The notes: generated from the letters alone by a model not told the origin. 64,000 bases of DNA from Methanoregulaceae archaeon (GCA_015660885.1 JACTUB010000014.1:1-64000); one strand, 5' to 3'; shown: positions 52,995 to 62,723, counted from the stretch's first letter. Numbers and translations are program-made.

Positions 52995-53396
52995 ATGGAT
53001 GACGAGATCAACCGTATAAGGGAAAAGCGGATACAGGAACTGAAGGAGAAAATGAAGCATACGGCCAGTGCGGATGTTCAAAATGTCGATGAGATGCATT
53101 TCCAGGAATTCATCAAGACCCATCCCTTTGTAGTTCTTGATTTCTGGGCAGAATGGTGCGCTCCCTGCCGCAGGGTGGGAGTGGTTATTGAGGATCTGTC
53201 AAAGGAATTTTCAGGAAAAGTCACTTTTGGCAAATGTAATACTGAGGACAATCGTCGCCTTGCTATTCAGTTCAACATTACAGCAATTCCCTCCATCATG
53301 CTCTTTTCTCACGGCCAGCTGGTAGACCGGATTATCGGAGCGTATCCAAAAGAAGCTATCCGTGAAAAAATTGTCAGGAAATTTAACCTGAAATAA
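52995..53396 (+). CDS. Thioredoxin with an N-terminal charged helix
   Basis: This 133-residue thioredoxin has the redox motif WCAPC in FWAEWCAPCRRVGV (about 50-63), and the cis-Pro in TAIPSIMLF. Before it comes a strongly charged helix (MDDEINRIREKRIQELKEKM) that may form a coiled coil and is absent from standard thioredoxins of about 105 residues. No signal peptide is present, so it is cytoplasmic. It stands alone between the initiator tRNA and the PCD gene. Confidence 0.92.
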   Translation: MDDEINRIREKRIQELKEKMKHTASADVQNVDEMHFQEFIKTHPFVVLDFWAEWCAPCRRVGVVIEDLSKEFSGKVTFGKCNTEDNRRLAIQFNITAIPSIMLFSHGQLVDRIIGAYPKEAIREKIVRKFNLK

Positions 53397-53442
53397 TTTT
53401 TATATTAAAATATTCCGGATACCTGAATACCACCCTTTGCAT

Positions 53443-53766
53443 TTATCGGCGGTCGTTCAGCTTTGCGGCCATAATAAAATCGTTGAGCGTCAACCCGCCC
53501 GCTGGATATGTATAGTATGAGATCTCGATGAATCTTGATTCTTTCATGCAGATATCCGGAATATGTCCTTCCTGCGTTGAGAGGGTCATAACCTCGTTAA
53601 AAAATTCAACGCATTGGCCGCTATCGTCAAGCTCAAACATCCGGATCAGGTGGCCGTTGTCGAGCGACCACCCTGGCACTTCACCGAGGAGCCCAGCCGT
53701 CTCCTTTCTCGTTAAGGGAGGAGATCCTGTCCGGTAGGAGATGCATTTTCTCTGTGCGAGTTCCAT
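53443..53766 (-). CDS. Pterin-4a-carbinolamine dehydratase-like protein
   Basis: This 107-residue protein is of the PCD/DCoH family: PGWSLDNGHLIRMFELDD and FFNEVMTLSTQEGHIPDICM are recognisable. The typical active-site (E/K)HHP is here EGHIPD, with only one of the two adjacent histidines, so dehydratase activity may be reduced or changed. Methanogens lack known phenylalanine hydroxylase; the role is unknown. It is convergent with the thioredoxin gene. Confidence 0.85.
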   Translation of the reverse strand: MELAQRKCISYRTGSPPLTRKETAGLLGEVPGWSLDNGHLIRMFELDDSGQCVEFFNEVMTLSTQEGHIPDICMKESRFIEISYYTYPAGGLTLNDFIMAAKLNDRR

Positions 53767-53888
53767 GGTTAGTTCTCATTCCTCTGGACAAAAAAAGTTT
53801 CTCTTGAGCAGATGGCCAAATTTTCCATCTGCGGGTTATTTTACGCTGATTTTTTGGATTATTCGGCATCTGAAATCGCTGAAGATAA

Positions 53889-54304
53889 CTACTGTTTGCC
53901 GTATTGCCATTGCATGATGGAGGTGATTATCATAGAGACTGACAGGACAATAACAATAGGATCAATAGCAGCCCAGTTTTGTCCAAGCAGGGTGACTTTG
54001 CCAAATATCGCCTTGCAGATACCCAGAGGCTTTGCCTCCGCGGCGTGGAAAAAGGCAGTCCAGCCAAACCAGAGTACCTTTCCGGAGACATACTGCACAA
54101 TGCAGCTTTTGTCGATGGACATCTTGTATAAACCCTGATAGCAAACGCCGGCAGGAAAGCGGAGGCACAAAGTCCCGTAAACATCGCGGTTGCCCGTGCA
54201 ATACTATTAATCGGAAGCGCGAATCCAGGAACGTTCTGATAACCATCATCAGGATTATACCATACGGGTGTGCCCGCATGCCCAATGAATAAAATGACCC
54301 GCAA
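53889..54304 (-). pseudogene. Remnant of a sodium:solute symporter gene (C-terminal part)
   Basis: On the minus strand, one frame encodes PINSIARATAMFTGLCASAF and LPAF, and a neighbouring frame goes on GVCYQGLYKMSIDKSCIVQY, VLWFGWTAFFHAAEAKPLGI and IDPIVIVLSVSMIITSIMQW. Joined by a frameshift near 54140, this resembles the last 130 or so residues of an SSS-family sodium:solute symporter, including its late membrane helices. The first 400 or more residues are absent because the helicase gene starts at 54345. A decayed remnant is the simplest reading. Confidence 0.6.
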
Positions 54305-54344
54305 AGACCATAATCCGTCAGGGACTACGCTCTATTAGAAAAAC

Positions 54345-56498
54345 GTGTCAACGATATTTTCGACCCTTCATGAATCCCTCCAGCAGGTGCTTTCACAACG
54401 ACTGGAGTGGACCGAGCTCCGTGAAGTGCAGGAGCGGACGTATGCAGCAATGGTGACGGGAAGTGACGTGCTCGTCATTGCACCGACTGCCGGAGGAAAG
54501 TCAGAGGCAGCGCTGATCCCCGTAATGGATGATATCCTGAAAAACGGGAGAATGGGCGTGACCTGTATTTATATCTCTCCTTTAAAAGCACTGATCAATG
54601 ACCAGGAAGATCGTTTCAGGACTTTTTGCATACCGACATCATTGTCAGTGATGAAATGGCATGGTGATGTGGCAAAGGGGGATCGTATCTGGAAGGATGG
54701 AGAACCACCCCATTTTCTGATGATCACTCCTGAGTCACTTGAAGTGCTTCTCCAGGAAAAAAAGTTATCATCAGATCTCCGGCAGGTCCGGACCATCATC
54801 ATTGATGAACTCCATGCTTTCGTTGAGTCCGAGCGCGGTGTGCATCTTAAGGTGCTGCTTGACCGGGTGGACCGTATCACGAAAAGGCAGGTCCAGCGGA
54901 TCGGACTTTCAGCAACCGCGGGAAATCCTGAGGAAGTGCTGGCATGGCTCTCTGATGGCCGGCACAAAGCGGAACTCGTTACGATTTCTTCCCCTCCCCA
55001 AGAGAAACAGTTCCTGTTTATTGTCGAACCGGAAGAAAAAGACCGGATCAATGCACTGGTAAGGATCGTGGACGGAAAAAAGGCACTCGTTTTTGTTAAC
55101 AGCAGGAGTGTTGCAGAAAAACTCATGAAGGTGAGCGCCGGCAGGATACGGAATCTTCATATCCATCACTCATCACTCTCTCTGGCAACTAAAAAAACAT
55201 CAGAAGAAGCTTTTTCTTCACAGGATGGTGCCTGTATCATCTGCACAAGCACGCTCGAACTCGGTATCGATATCGGCGATCTTGATGTGGTTGTACAGGT
55301 TGGTCCCCCGAATTCTGTTTCATCATTCCTCCAGCGGATGGGGAGGAGTGGTCGACGTGGAAAATCTGCATACGTGGCGTGGATACTCCAGAACCCATGT
55401 GAATTGCTATGCAGTCTTGCAATCGTAGAATGTGCAATCCGAAAGGATGTTGAAAATCTTGTACCCCCCAAAAAACCTTACAACGTTTTACTCCAGCAGA
55501 TTTTCCTGAATGTCTATAATCATTCAAGGATGAGTCGCAGAAAGCTCACTGCTTCCGTACTCTCCCATCCGGTATTCAGAGACCTGGGGCAAAAGATTTT
55601 GGATCAGATTATTACCCATCTCATTGCAGCGTCATACCTGACTACAGATGGCGAGATGCTGATGCTCGGAACAGAGGCTGAGCGAGTGTTCGGGCGTTCG
55701 AACTGGAAGGAACTTTATTCGGTGATCAGCGGGGGTGGGGAGTACCGTGCCATGACACCAGAAGGCGAGGTTGTGGGGAAGCTGGATGCACGGTTCGTTA
55801 ACAGCAAAAACTCAGAAGAGATCTCACTGGGTGGACGCACCTGGTCGATGGTGAAATGTGATGAAGGACACAATATTGTCGTCGTGATCCCAAGCGGATC
55901 CGTGTCTTCCCGCATCTTCTGGACCAGTGCTGGCGAAGGTGGCTTCTCACCGCTAGTGTGCCGGATGGTAAGGAAAATACATGCACGGGGTGGATCAGTT
56001 CTTCCTCTCGGCGAGCATGAGCAGGAAGTATTGCGAACGGTGCTTGCCCGGATTCCTGAAAGCACCGGAGGGAACGGGTTGCACGTTGTTGAACAGACCG
56101 GGACAAAAGGGGTTGAGGTTCGAATTTTCACATTTTCAGGTAGCAGGTTTAACCGGTTGCTGACATTCCTGCTCCGGGATCGACTCGGTGGCAAGGCTCA
56201 GGTGCAGTATAATGATTTTATTGTTAAAGTAATGCATGCGGGAAAAGAAGGCATTGGCCAACGGGTCATCCGTGTATTAGAGGAAATTCAAAACATGGGA
56301 ATGGACGAAATAGGTGTTATACTTCCGATACCCTCTGCAGAGGAATGGAAATTTGCCCGCGCCCTGCCCCCCGTGCTCCTTTCCGATATGTCGTTGTACG
56401 ACCACTATCATGTGGAGGAGTTCATGGACGTCGTAAAGAGCGTACCCGTCACGTTTCATTCAGAACCGGGCCAGCATTTACGATCAGATGAACAATAA
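54345..56498 (+). CDS. Lhr-like superfamily 2 helicase
   Basis: This 717-residue DEAD/DEAH helicase carries APTAGGKSEAA (motif I, Lys52), SPLKALINDQ, TPESLE, IIDELHAF (motif II), GLSATAGN (III), VFVNSRS (IV), STLELGIDIGDLDVVVQ (V) and QRMGRSGRRG (VI). A winged-helix region and an Lhr-core-like C-terminal domain follow. It is shorter than archaeal Lhr proteins of 850 or more residues, so part of the C-terminal region is missing or it is a distinct subgroup. Start GTG 54345. Nearby genes do not define a defence system. Such helicases act in repair of stalled forks. Confidence 0.88.
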   Translation: MSTIFSTLHESLQQVLSQRLEWTELREVQERTYAAMVTGSDVLVIAPTAGGKSEAALIPVMDDILKNGRMGVTCIYISPLKALINDQEDRFRTFCIPTSLSVMKWHGDVAKGDRIWKDGEPPHFLMITPESLEVLLQEKKLSSDLRQVRTIIIDELHAFVESERGVHLKVLLDRVDRITKRQVQRIGLSATAGNPEEVLAWLSDGRHKAELVTISSPPQEKQFLFIVEPEEKDRINALVRIVDGKKALVFVNSRSVAEKLMKVSAGRIRNLHIHHSSLSLATKKTSEEAFSSQDGACIICTSTLELGIDIGDLDVVVQVGPPNSVSSFLQRMGRSGRRGKSAYVAWILQNPCELLCSLAIVECAIRKDVENLVPPKKPYNVLLQQIFLNVYNHSRMSRRKLTASVLSHPVFRDLGQKILDQIITHLIAASYLTTDGEMLMLGTEAERVFGRSNWKELYSVISGGGEYRAMTPEGEVVGKLDARFVNSKNSEEISLGGRTWSMVKCDEGHNIVVVIPSGSVSSRIFWTSAGEGGFSPLVCRMVRKIHARGGSVLPLGEHEQEVLRTVLARIPESTGGNGLHVVEQTGTKGVEVRIFTFSGSRFNRLLTFLLRDRLGGKAQVQYNDFIVKVMHAGKEGIGQRVIRVLEEIQNMGMDEIGVILPIPSAEEWKFARALPPVLLSDMSLYDHYHVEEFMDVVKSVPVTFHSEPGQHLRSDEQ

Positions 56499-56561
56499 AA
56501 GGAGTTGCGTCAAACCATTCATGATGTCAGATTATATACAGGAAACGGTTGAGATCAATGT

Positions 56562-57002
56562 ATGAAAAATAGTATTATCATTCTCGGCATTACCATTGTT
56601 CTGGTTATTGTCTGTGGATGCACCCAGTCAGCAGCACCTGTCCAACCAACAACTCCCCCGACTGTGCAGGTTCAGACTTCAGCATTACCAACTGCGACGA
56701 TAATTCGACCACCGCAAACGACAAATTCGGTATCTGCCAACACCATCAGGATCAACAAAACAGGATTTTATCCGGCAAGCATTACGGTGAAATCAGGTTC
56801 AACAGTCAGATGGGTGAATGCGGACTCCACAGCTGATGCAGCCTTATATAATCCAACGCACAGGATCGCGGTTGTAAATATTAAAAATTCACAACTCCTC
56901 TCACCGGGAGAGGGATGGAGCTGGATTTTCGATCAACCTGGGTCCTATGAATATAGTGATATGATCCATCCGGCCTTGGAAGGCACAGTTATTGTGGTAT
57001 AA
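56562..57002 (+). CDS. Cupredoxin-like lipoprotein
   Basis: This 146-residue protein has a signal sequence with a lipobox-like VCGC (Cys20 probably lipidated), a Pro/Thr-rich linker (to about 55) and a plastocyanin-like domain with TGFYPASITVKSGSTVRWVN and the end GSYEYSDMIHPALEGTVIVV. The usual copper ligands (His in TRWVNxDxxxH and CxxHPxM) are partly altered: no cysteine is visible near the His at the end, so copper binding is doubtful. It would face the cell exterior. It stands 63 bases after the helicase. Confidence 0.85.
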   Translation: MKNSIIILGITIVLVIVCGCTQSAAPVQPTTPPTVQVQTSALPTATIIRPPQTTNSVSANTIRINKTGFYPASITVKSGSTVRWVNADSTADAALYNPTHRIAVVNIKNSQLLSPGEGWSWIFDQPGSYEYSDMIHPALEGTVIVV

Positions 57003-57186
57003 TAATGTTTCTGAAGCTTACCCCGCATCTTTTTTTTATATAAACCTTGTAAACGGTAATCTCTTTAAAAAAATCTTCCTTACTTATTCTGCGTGAGGAG
57101 GGTAATGATCAATACATAAAATTAGATCTAGGAGAATCGTTGAAAAAAATTCGAAGAACAAAACAACGGTCTTAATAATTAAATAA

Positions 57187-57684
57187 ATGAAAATAAATTA
57201 TAATTTTATGTCAAAATTAACTGATAAGGTAAATGAGTATTTAAAAAAAGTAAACTTTCGGCCTACTGTTTATCAACAAAGAAGCGATTTACTTGAAATA
57301 TCAGGATTAAGTGGTTCAAATATAAATGGATTTACTATTCAGATCATTGGAAAAGATACGGAAAAGAATAAACTTTCATGTTTATTTATTCTGACCCATT
57401 TTCCAATAAAAATTCCTCCAAACAAAAGAGAGAAAATCCAATATTTTTTCAATGAACTAAACAGGGATACCTGGTATACTTATCTGTCAATTGATATGGA
57501 GACAGGTGATGTGATATGTACAGCATCCAATACCTCAAATAGTGATGATGCATGGAATGAGAATTTTATTGACCCGATATTGTTCCTGCCATTGAATAGA
57601 CTTGATAGTTTGACTCATTATATTATGGAATTATTGTATTCTGAAAAATCCGTTCAAGAAATTTTACATAAAATACAAAAATAA
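57187..57684 (+). CDS. YbjN-like hypothetical protein
   Basis: This 165-residue protein has an alternating beta/alpha pattern like the YbjN or type III secretion chaperone-like fold: YLKKVNFRPTVYQQRSDLLE, FTIQIIGKDTEKNKLSCLFI, YFFNELNRDTWYTYLSIDME, VICTASNTSNSDDAWNENFI. No enzymatic motif is visible. The sequence is very AT-rich compared with the core genes, suggesting recent acquisition. Start ATG 57187; ATG 57208 is possible. The family assignment is by eye only. Confidence 0.6.
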   Translation: MKINYNFMSKLTDKVNEYLKKVNFRPTVYQQRSDLLEISGLSGSNINGFTIQIIGKDTEKNKLSCLFILTHFPIKIPPNKREKIQYFFNELNRDTWYTYLSIDMETGDVICTASNTSNSDDAWNENFIDPILFLPLNRLDSLTHYIMELLYSEKSVQEILHKIQK

Positions 57685-57764
57685 GATATTTCAGGATCTA
57701 AAGGAAATTTTTTTTTAAATAATACACAGCTGACTGTGATTTTTTTAAATTGTGGTCTTCCCAC

Positions 57765-57913
57765 TTACAAAGGAATATAATATAACCGTGGTTGAGCAAT
57801 TAAAAAATAAACAATACAAAAAATCCCGAAAGCAATAATTATAACTATTACTATTTTCTCCCAAAAGGGTAATCCTGCAAAAAACCAAAGATACGACCAT
57901 CACGCCGTGCCAT
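57765..57913 (-). pseudogene. Frameshifted small membrane protein gene
   Basis: On the minus strand an ATG at 57913 encodes MARRDGR, then the next frame gives SYLWFFAGLPFWEKIVIV and IIIAFGIFCIVYFLIAQPRL, ending YYIPL and TAA at 57765. A one-base shift near 57895-57900 joins them into a single-helix membrane protein of about 49 residues. A TTTATATAG element about 25 bases upstream of the ATG supports expression. Without that shift the hydrophobic frame has no start codon. The alternative, a non-coding AT-rich region, cannot be excluded. Confidence 0.4.
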
Positions 57914-57919
57914 ACTTAC

Positions 57920-58213
57920 CAATATTTCACTATATAAATATCGCTTGTGATTTTGATTTCTGACTATTTATCCAAATTCTCGCTTGAACTAAAATATCTT
58001 TTTTTTTAAAAAAAATAATTTTTTGCCTTGGGACATTCCTCCTTCATGAAATTTTTGACGGCTTTATGATCAATATACAACAAAAACGAAATGGATCCTG
58101 GTTCCCGTATTGAAATTCGTCATACGACTGCTTTATGCTGCTCTTCAGTCCTGGAATAGGTTAAAATATCCAATTGATCCTTTTTCAAAAAAAAGAGTTT
58201 GCACCCAAAAAAA
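57920..58213. other. AT-rich intergenic stretch with a possible gene fragment
   Basis: No complete gene is seen. On the minus strand, a frame with one TGA reads RTEEQHKAVV then RISIREPGSISFLLYIDHKA and VKNFMKEECPKAKNYF (about 58160 down to 58010), possibly a fossil of a coding region, but it lacks a start and cannot be named. Confidence 0.3.
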
Positions 58214-58417
58214 TTAGAATCCGGCTATCCGGAACATCGCACCTACCAGAATACCGAACATGGACGTGGACGCTGACAACATTCCTAATATAATATATCC
58301 AACAATTACACCAATTTTTATCGGCATGTAAGTACGGTTCAGATGAAGCCTTCGGATAACTCGAAATGATTTTGTATCTGCCGAAATTTGTGGCTTATTT
58401 TTCTTTATCCGGATCAT
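58214..58417 (-). CDS. Small membrane protein, unknown
   Basis: This 67-residue protein has a basic N-terminal half (MIRIKKNKPQISADTKSFRV) and a hydrophobic C-terminal half (IKIGVIVGYIILGMLSASTS, MFGILVGAMFRIAGF), probably one or two membrane helices. GGTGA sits about six bases before the ATG. No similar gene is nearby and no function can be suggested. It is in the AT-rich patch between the helicase/cupredoxin block and tRNA-Ser. Confidence 0.45.
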   Translation of the reverse strand: MIRIKKNKPQISADTKSFRVIRRLHLNRTYMPIKIGVIVGYIILGMLSASTSMFGILVGAMFRIAGF

Positions 58418-58767
58418 GATGATTCACCATACCTGACAGGTTTTTCCACCAAACAATTTTTGTACCGTCGTCCAGATGGTATCTGAGCAACCGGTTACTT
58501 GTATGATATAATCTGAATATGTACTATAAATAATTTTATTATTGAAAAAAAATAAAAATCTGCAGAAATAGTGTATTATGAAAAACTAATATGAACTTTC
58601 ACTTATTTTCGGAATCGCGAAGCAACCACCATTTTAAATTTTGTAACCATGCCATCTTTGGTAATTTCTGGTTTTCATCTGGTTAAAAAATGGATATGAA
58701 TGTATAAAAAATTTGGTCGGGAAACAGGAATACGGAATAAAATCTTTCCAAAACAGGGGAATAATTA
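58418..58767. other. Gene-free AT-rich stretch next to tRNA-Ser
   Basis: No coding sequence, tRNA or clear repeat is recognised here. The end adjoins the 3' end of tRNA-Ser, where integrating elements often insert. No direct repeat of the tRNA 3' end was found in the AT-rich patch. Confidence 0.5.
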
Positions 58768-58852
58768 CGCCGAGGGGGAGATTTGAACTCCCGAGGCGCG
58801 AAGCGCCAGTAGCTTTCGAGGCTACCGCCTTCCCGGGCTAGACTACCTCGGC
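58768..58852 (-). tRNA. tRNA-Ser (CGA)
   Basis: An 85-base cloverleaf with a class II long variable arm. The acceptor stem is GCCGAGG/CCTCGGC, the discriminator is G, the anticodon stem-loop GTAGCCTCGAAAGCTAC gives anticodon CGA, and the variable arm GGCGCTTCGCGCC forms a hairpin. TTCAAATC is the T loop. It reads codon TCG. No intron is seen. Confidence 0.94.
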
Positions 58853-59050
58853 AACCGGTTCTGATATTTTTTCATCAATTGCTCTAATAGTTATCTGATA
58901 CATGAACGATGGATCTTTTGATGTTTTATGAAATGCAGATCGATGATTTTAAATTCCTTTATTCAATGATCCTGTATTTTTGAGAAGAGAACGCATAAAA
59001 CCTGATAAAATGGGATATTATCTTATCCCATTTATTCCCTGTTGATTTTT

Positions 59051-60655
59051 TTACTGCATAGCTGGAGCGCTGCCAGGACCTGACGACTTCGATTGGGTGA
59101 TCATCATGTCATCAACGCGGACGAGCATGACTGCGGTCTCCGTGGCACTCTGGATTGACTGGCGTTTCGATCTCAGGGGTTCAAGAACACCTTCACCAAG
59201 CATGTCGATGACGGTGCCTTCATAAACGTTCAACCCGGAATACTTCTTTCCTTTTGAATGCGCATTCTTGAGTTCCACCAGTTTATCAATGGGATTGTAT
59301 CCGGAGTTCTCTGCAAGAGTGCGGGGAATGGATTCAAACGCCGATGCATATGCTTCAATTGCCAGCTGGACACGTCCACCGACAGTCGAAGCGTAATCCC
59401 GGATTTTCATCAGGAGCTCGGTTTCGACTGCCCCGCCACCAACCACATATGTGCCATCTTCCATCGCGTCCATAACTACGCGTTTTCCGTCAACTACGGC
59501 CCGTTCAAGTTCGTCAAGGAGATAATCGCTTGAGCCGCGGAGCAGGATGGTTATTGACTTGGGGTTCTTACATCCGGAAATCCTGGTGATATTAGCATCG
59601 GTATCCTCTTCCACAAGGTCTGCGTATCCGAGATCTTTTCCGGTGAGCGAGTCTGGTTTGTTCACGATATTTGCGTGGAGCGATCGTGCGGCATATTTCA
59701 TATCACTTTCCGGCACATCCTCAATGGCAAATATTCCATTCTTGGCCAGATAAAACTGGACTGGATCTGCGATTCCCTTCTGGCATAGAAGAACTTTTGC
59801 ACCACTATCAATGATTGCATCAGCAAGTTTTTTGAGAGTGTCTCGTTCCTGCTCGGAAAAAGCATTGATCTGCTCAGCACTCGTGATCTTAATCTTCGCT
59901 TTGACCTGGGTCTTTGTTATCTCAAGAGGGGTTGCAACCAAAGCAACCTTTGCTTTTGTAACCCTTTTGGGCATACTCTCGCTGATACGTTTCTTGTCAA
60001 TGACAATACCCCGAATCAGCTCGGCATCGTCAATGGCCTGTCCTTTCTGCTTCTTGATCATCACGTCGTCTTCATCGACCGCGATTTTCCCATTGGTTTT
60101 TTCGGCAACTGCCATCACAGCGTCAACAATAATGCCATCGAGCTTCGTCTTCACCGACTCGATCGACTTGCCGGTTATTGCAGTGTCCACGATCTTAAAA
60201 AGGGTCTTGCGATCGGTCGGTTCAACATGGAGCGAGAGGCTGTTCACGATCTCGAGTGCCTTATCCATGCCCATGAGGTATCCCTGTGCGATCACAGTCG
60301 GGTGAATGCCTTGTTCAAGCATTCCTTCAGCCTGTTCCATGAGCGCGCCGACAATAATAACTGCAGTGGTGGTACCGTCGCCGACTTCGTCGTCCTGGGT
60401 CTTTGCAACTTCGATCACCATTTTCGCGCCCGGGTGCTGCACGGCTATCTCTCCAAGGATTGTTGCGCCGTCGTTTGTGATCACAATATCGCCCGTGGAA
60501 CCGACAAGCATCTTGTCCATTCCCCGTGGACCGAGAGTTGACTTAACAGCACCGGCAATTGCCTTTGCTGCTGCTATGTTCGAGCGCTGGGCTTCTTTCC
60601 CGTAATTACGCTCTACATTTTCTTTTAATATGATAATTGGTTGTCCAGATTGCAT
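59051..60655 (-). CDS. thsA: Thermosome subunit (group II chaperonin)
   Basis: This 534-residue subunit builds a double-ring ATP-driven folding chamber in the cytoplasm. Apart from length, marks are [26 protein letters not shown] (ATP site), [14 protein letters not shown] (Walker-like GDGTT), [20 protein letters not shown] in the apical domain and [17 protein letters not shown] (late ATP contact). It ends [10 protein letters not shown] rather than in a long GGM repeat tail. Start ATG 60655 has GGAGG at a seven-base spacing and a TATA box. It stands alone. Confidence 0.97.
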   Translation of the reverse strand: MQSGQPIIILKENVERNYGKEAQRSNIAAAKAIAGAVKSTLGPRGMDKMLVGSTGDIVITNDGATILGEIAVQHPGAKMVIEVAKTQDDEVGDGTTTAVIIVGALMEQAEGMLEQGIHPTVIAQGYLMGMDKALEIVNSLSLHVEPTDRKTLFKIVDTAITGKSIESVKTKLDGIIVDAVMAVAEKTNGKIAVDEDDVMIKKQKGQAIDDAELIRGIVIDKKRISESMPKRVTKAKVALVATPLEITKTQVKAKIKITSAEQINAFSEQERDTLKKLADAIIDSGAKVLLCQKGIADPVQFYLAKNGIFAIEDVPESDMKYAARSLHANIVNKPDSLTGKDLGYADLVEEDTDANITRISGCKNPKSITILLRGSSDYLLDELERAVVDGKRVVMDAMEDGTYVVGGGAVETELLMKIRDYASTVGGRVQLAIEAYASAFESIPRTLAENSGYNPIDKLVELKNAHSKGKKYSGLNVYEGTVIDMLGEGVLEPLRSKRQSIQSATETAVMLVRVDDMMITQSKSSGPGSAPAMQ

Positions 60656-60694
60656 AATGGATCCTCCGATGTTGTAAAAGGTGGAATTGAACTT

Positions 60695-60704
60695 CTATAT
60701 AAAT
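60695..60704 (-). promoter_or_regulatory. TATA box of the thermosome gene
   Basis: The minus strand reads ATTTATATAG about 45 bases before the ATG. A transcription start near 60675 would leave a 20-base leader that includes GGAGGAT at 60661-60667. Confidence 0.65.
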
Positions 60705-60735
60705 CTTCTGTGTTCGGCACCGGAAAAAGAATTGA

Positions 60736-61344
60736 TCAGTCAATGCGGGATATTTTGAAGAGCGAATAGACCGGGACTCCATCAATATCTTTGATGCCGC
60801 GCTTATCGAATATTACCCAGATTGCGACGGGTATTGCATTGTGTTTCTTCAAATATTTCACCACTTCCCGCATGGTATTACCCGAAGTTATCGTATCATC
60901 AACGATGATACAATGCTCCCCACCGATTGCGGCAAAATTCCCGCTGATTGATCCCATCGGATGCTCACTCTGGTTCTGCTTTGACGGATGATAAATTGCA
61001 AGTTTTGCTGCTTCCTGCACTGCGATGACAGTCGCAAGAGGAACTCCGGACAGGGAAATACCAACTATAACTTCCGCAGCCGGCGATGAAATATTCTCAT
61101 CAGGCTGGTCTCCATAGTACCTCTGGAGCAGCATCAACGCTGTTTCTTCGAGCAAAGGTGCGTGACTGCTGACAGCTGTCCAGTCGATGTGAACATCTTT
61201 TGGGGCTGCAGTACCTTTTGCCTGTGTAAGCAGCCATGTCACGGTTTCCATGGAAAGTGACAATTCATCCGCAATCTGACCCGGACTATGTCCTTCAGCA
61301 AGGAGCATCTTCGCCCGGTTGATCAGATCGTCTAGGGAAGACAT
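60736..61344 (-). CDS. gfcR: GfcR transcriptional regulator (phosphoribosyltransferase-like)
   Basis: This 202-residue protein joins an N-terminal helix-turn-helix ([35 protein letters not shown]) to a phosphoribosyltransferase-type domain with [18 protein letters not shown] as PRPP loop. In haloarchaea GfcR (orotate PRTase-like) regulates sugar and gluconeogenesis genes; the methanogen targets are not known. It lies 20 bases after the nob1-like gene on the same strand, itself following prs, a run of nucleotide/PRPP genes. Confidence 0.88.
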   Translation of the reverse strand: MSSLDDLINRAKMLLAEGHSPGQIADELSLSMETVTWLLTQAKGTAAPKDVHIDWTAVSSHAPLLEETALMLLQRYYGDQPDENISSPAAEVIVGISLSGVPLATVIAVQEAAKLAIYHPSKQNQSEHPMGSISGNFAAIGGEHCIIVDDTITSGNTMREVVKYLKKHNAIPVAIWVIFDKRGIKDIDGVPVYSLFKISRID

Positions 61345-61364
61345 GGAAAAAGATTCGCTGGCAT

Positions 61365-61820
61365 CTATTTAAGTTTTCTTTTAATTACCGAACCACAGAT
61401 GAGACATTCCCCGTCATGGTCAAAATATCTGCCACAGCCACTGCAGCGATATTTCCAATGGATACGTTTCGCTTTCCGCTGGATAATAGGGGCGGTTTGC
61501 ACACAGAGAACACCTGCGACGTTCTGGATGGAGAAGTCATCGGTAAAGATTACTGCTTCAAGATCGAGAGCCAGGGCAAGAATATCACAATCTGTAGCAG
61601 AAATAATACTGATATCCCTGGTTTTTTTGGCCGCCGTTAATACCCGCTCCCTGCTCTTCGCACTCGGAGACATAATGTGCAATCCTTCAGCAGAAAACAT
61701 CTCGAATCTGCCTTTCGACCGGATGTCAATCAGCTCATCGCAGACCGAAGGAGTCGTGTACAACTCGCCGGTAATCGGGCAATCCGAGAAAAAAAAACTG
61801 GAGTCAAGAACGGCTTTCAT
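61365..61820 (-). CDS. nob1: Nob1-like PIN endonuclease
   Basis: This 151-residue protein has a PIN nuclease domain (acidic Asp6 in AVLDSSFF, Glu in SVCDELIDI, Asp residues in [16 protein letters not shown]) and a C-terminal zinc ribbon ([18 protein letters not shown]). In archaea Nob1 cuts the 3' end of 16S rRNA precursor in ribosome maturation. Both parts are intact. It is located between gfcR and prs on the same strand with gaps of 20 and 30 bases. Confidence 0.92.
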   Translation of the reverse strand: MKAVLDSSFFFSDCPITGELYTTPSVCDELIDIRSKGRFEMFSAEGLHIMSPSAKSRERVLTAAKKTRDISIISATDCDILALALDLEAVIFTDDFSIQNVAGVLCVQTAPIIQRKAKRIHWKYRCSGCGRYFDHDGECLICGSVIKRKLK

Positions 61821-61850
61821 AAACGGGAACCCGGGGAAGGAAAAAATAAA

Positions 61851-62723
61851 TCATTCTTTTTTGTTTTTTTCTGGATCGGATTTTTTAATAACACGGGCAA
61901 TCTGGCTGGCAGCAGATATTTTACTGCATCCACGCTCTATGGTATCGCTGCAGACGACATCGCGGATTCCGGATGCCATGAGCCGGACATATGCCCCCCC
62001 GGTAAGCACTCCGTGTACACACACAGCAAATACATCTTTTGCACCCTGCTGGTAGAGCATGCCGGATGCAGTAGCAATTGTCCCGCCAGTTGAGATGATA
62101 TCGTCGACGATTACAACGGATCGCGAAGCAGCACATAATTGTTTGGGAGCCATCCTGACCTCCACTCCGCTAAGGCGGTTCTTTTCGAGATGATCAAAAT
62201 CCCATCGTCCTGTAGATGCAACATGTTCCGCAAATGCAAGGGCCCCCTCATCAGGAGCAAGAATAAGGGGGTTGTCAAGATTTAAGGTTTTAATGTACGA
62301 ACCGATGTCATAGGCAAGGGTGATATTCCTTGCAGGCACTCCAAAATACCTGAGTATTTCTTTTTCATGAATATTGACGGTAATAATTTCTGAAACACCT
62401 CTGCTGAGTGCCTGTGCAATGGCTCGTGCGCTGACAGGCTCTCCCTGCCGGAACCGCTTGTCCTGTCGGGCATATCCCATATAGGGTAATACAAGCCGGT
62501 TTTTTGAACTGTCACACGCATCGATTATCAGGAGTAACTGAACGAGTGCATCATTATCCACCACACTTCCGACAATAATGGTTTCATCATCCAACTCTCT
62601 TGTGATAAGGTATTGCTCCCCGTCAGGAAAACGGGAATATTTTACTTCAGTGACTGTTGTCTTCAGTACCTTGGCAAGGTTTGTGGCAAGTATTTGGGAT
62701 TTTTCAGTGCAGATCACTTTCAT
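61851..62723 (-). CDS. prs: Ribose-phosphate pyrophosphokinase
   Basis: This 290-residue enzyme makes PRPP from ribose 5-phosphate and ATP, feeding purine, pyrimidine, histidine and tryptophan synthesis. SRFPDGEQYLITREL, LPYMGYARQDKRFRQGEP (ATP loop) and VVIVDDIISTGGTIATASGM (PRPP loop) are seen. The length is that of the class of short archaeal Prs. It heads the run prs-nob1-gfcR, the last being a PRTase-like regulator. Confidence 0.95.
   Translation of the reverse strand: MKVICTEKSQILATNLAKVLKTTVTEVKYSRFPDGEQYLITRELDDETIIVGSVVDNDALVQLLLIIDACDSSKNRLVLPYMGYARQDKRFRQGEPVSARAIAQALSRGVSEIITVNIHEKEILRYFGVPARNITLAYDIGSYIKTLNLDNPLILAPDEGALAFAEHVASTGRWDFDHLEKNRLSGVEVRMAPKQLCAASRSVVIVDDIISTGGTIATASGMLYQQGAKDVFAVCVHGVLTGGAYVRLMASGIRDVVCSDTIERGCSKISAASQIARVIKKSDPEKNKKE

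Noticed and set aside
54345..56498. Defence-island helicase
   Set aside because: No methyltransferase, nuclease, PLD or other defence partners lie nearby.
58768..58852. Integration site with a duplicated tRNA end
   Set aside because: No second copy of the tRNA-Ser 3' sequence was found within the AT-rich patch.
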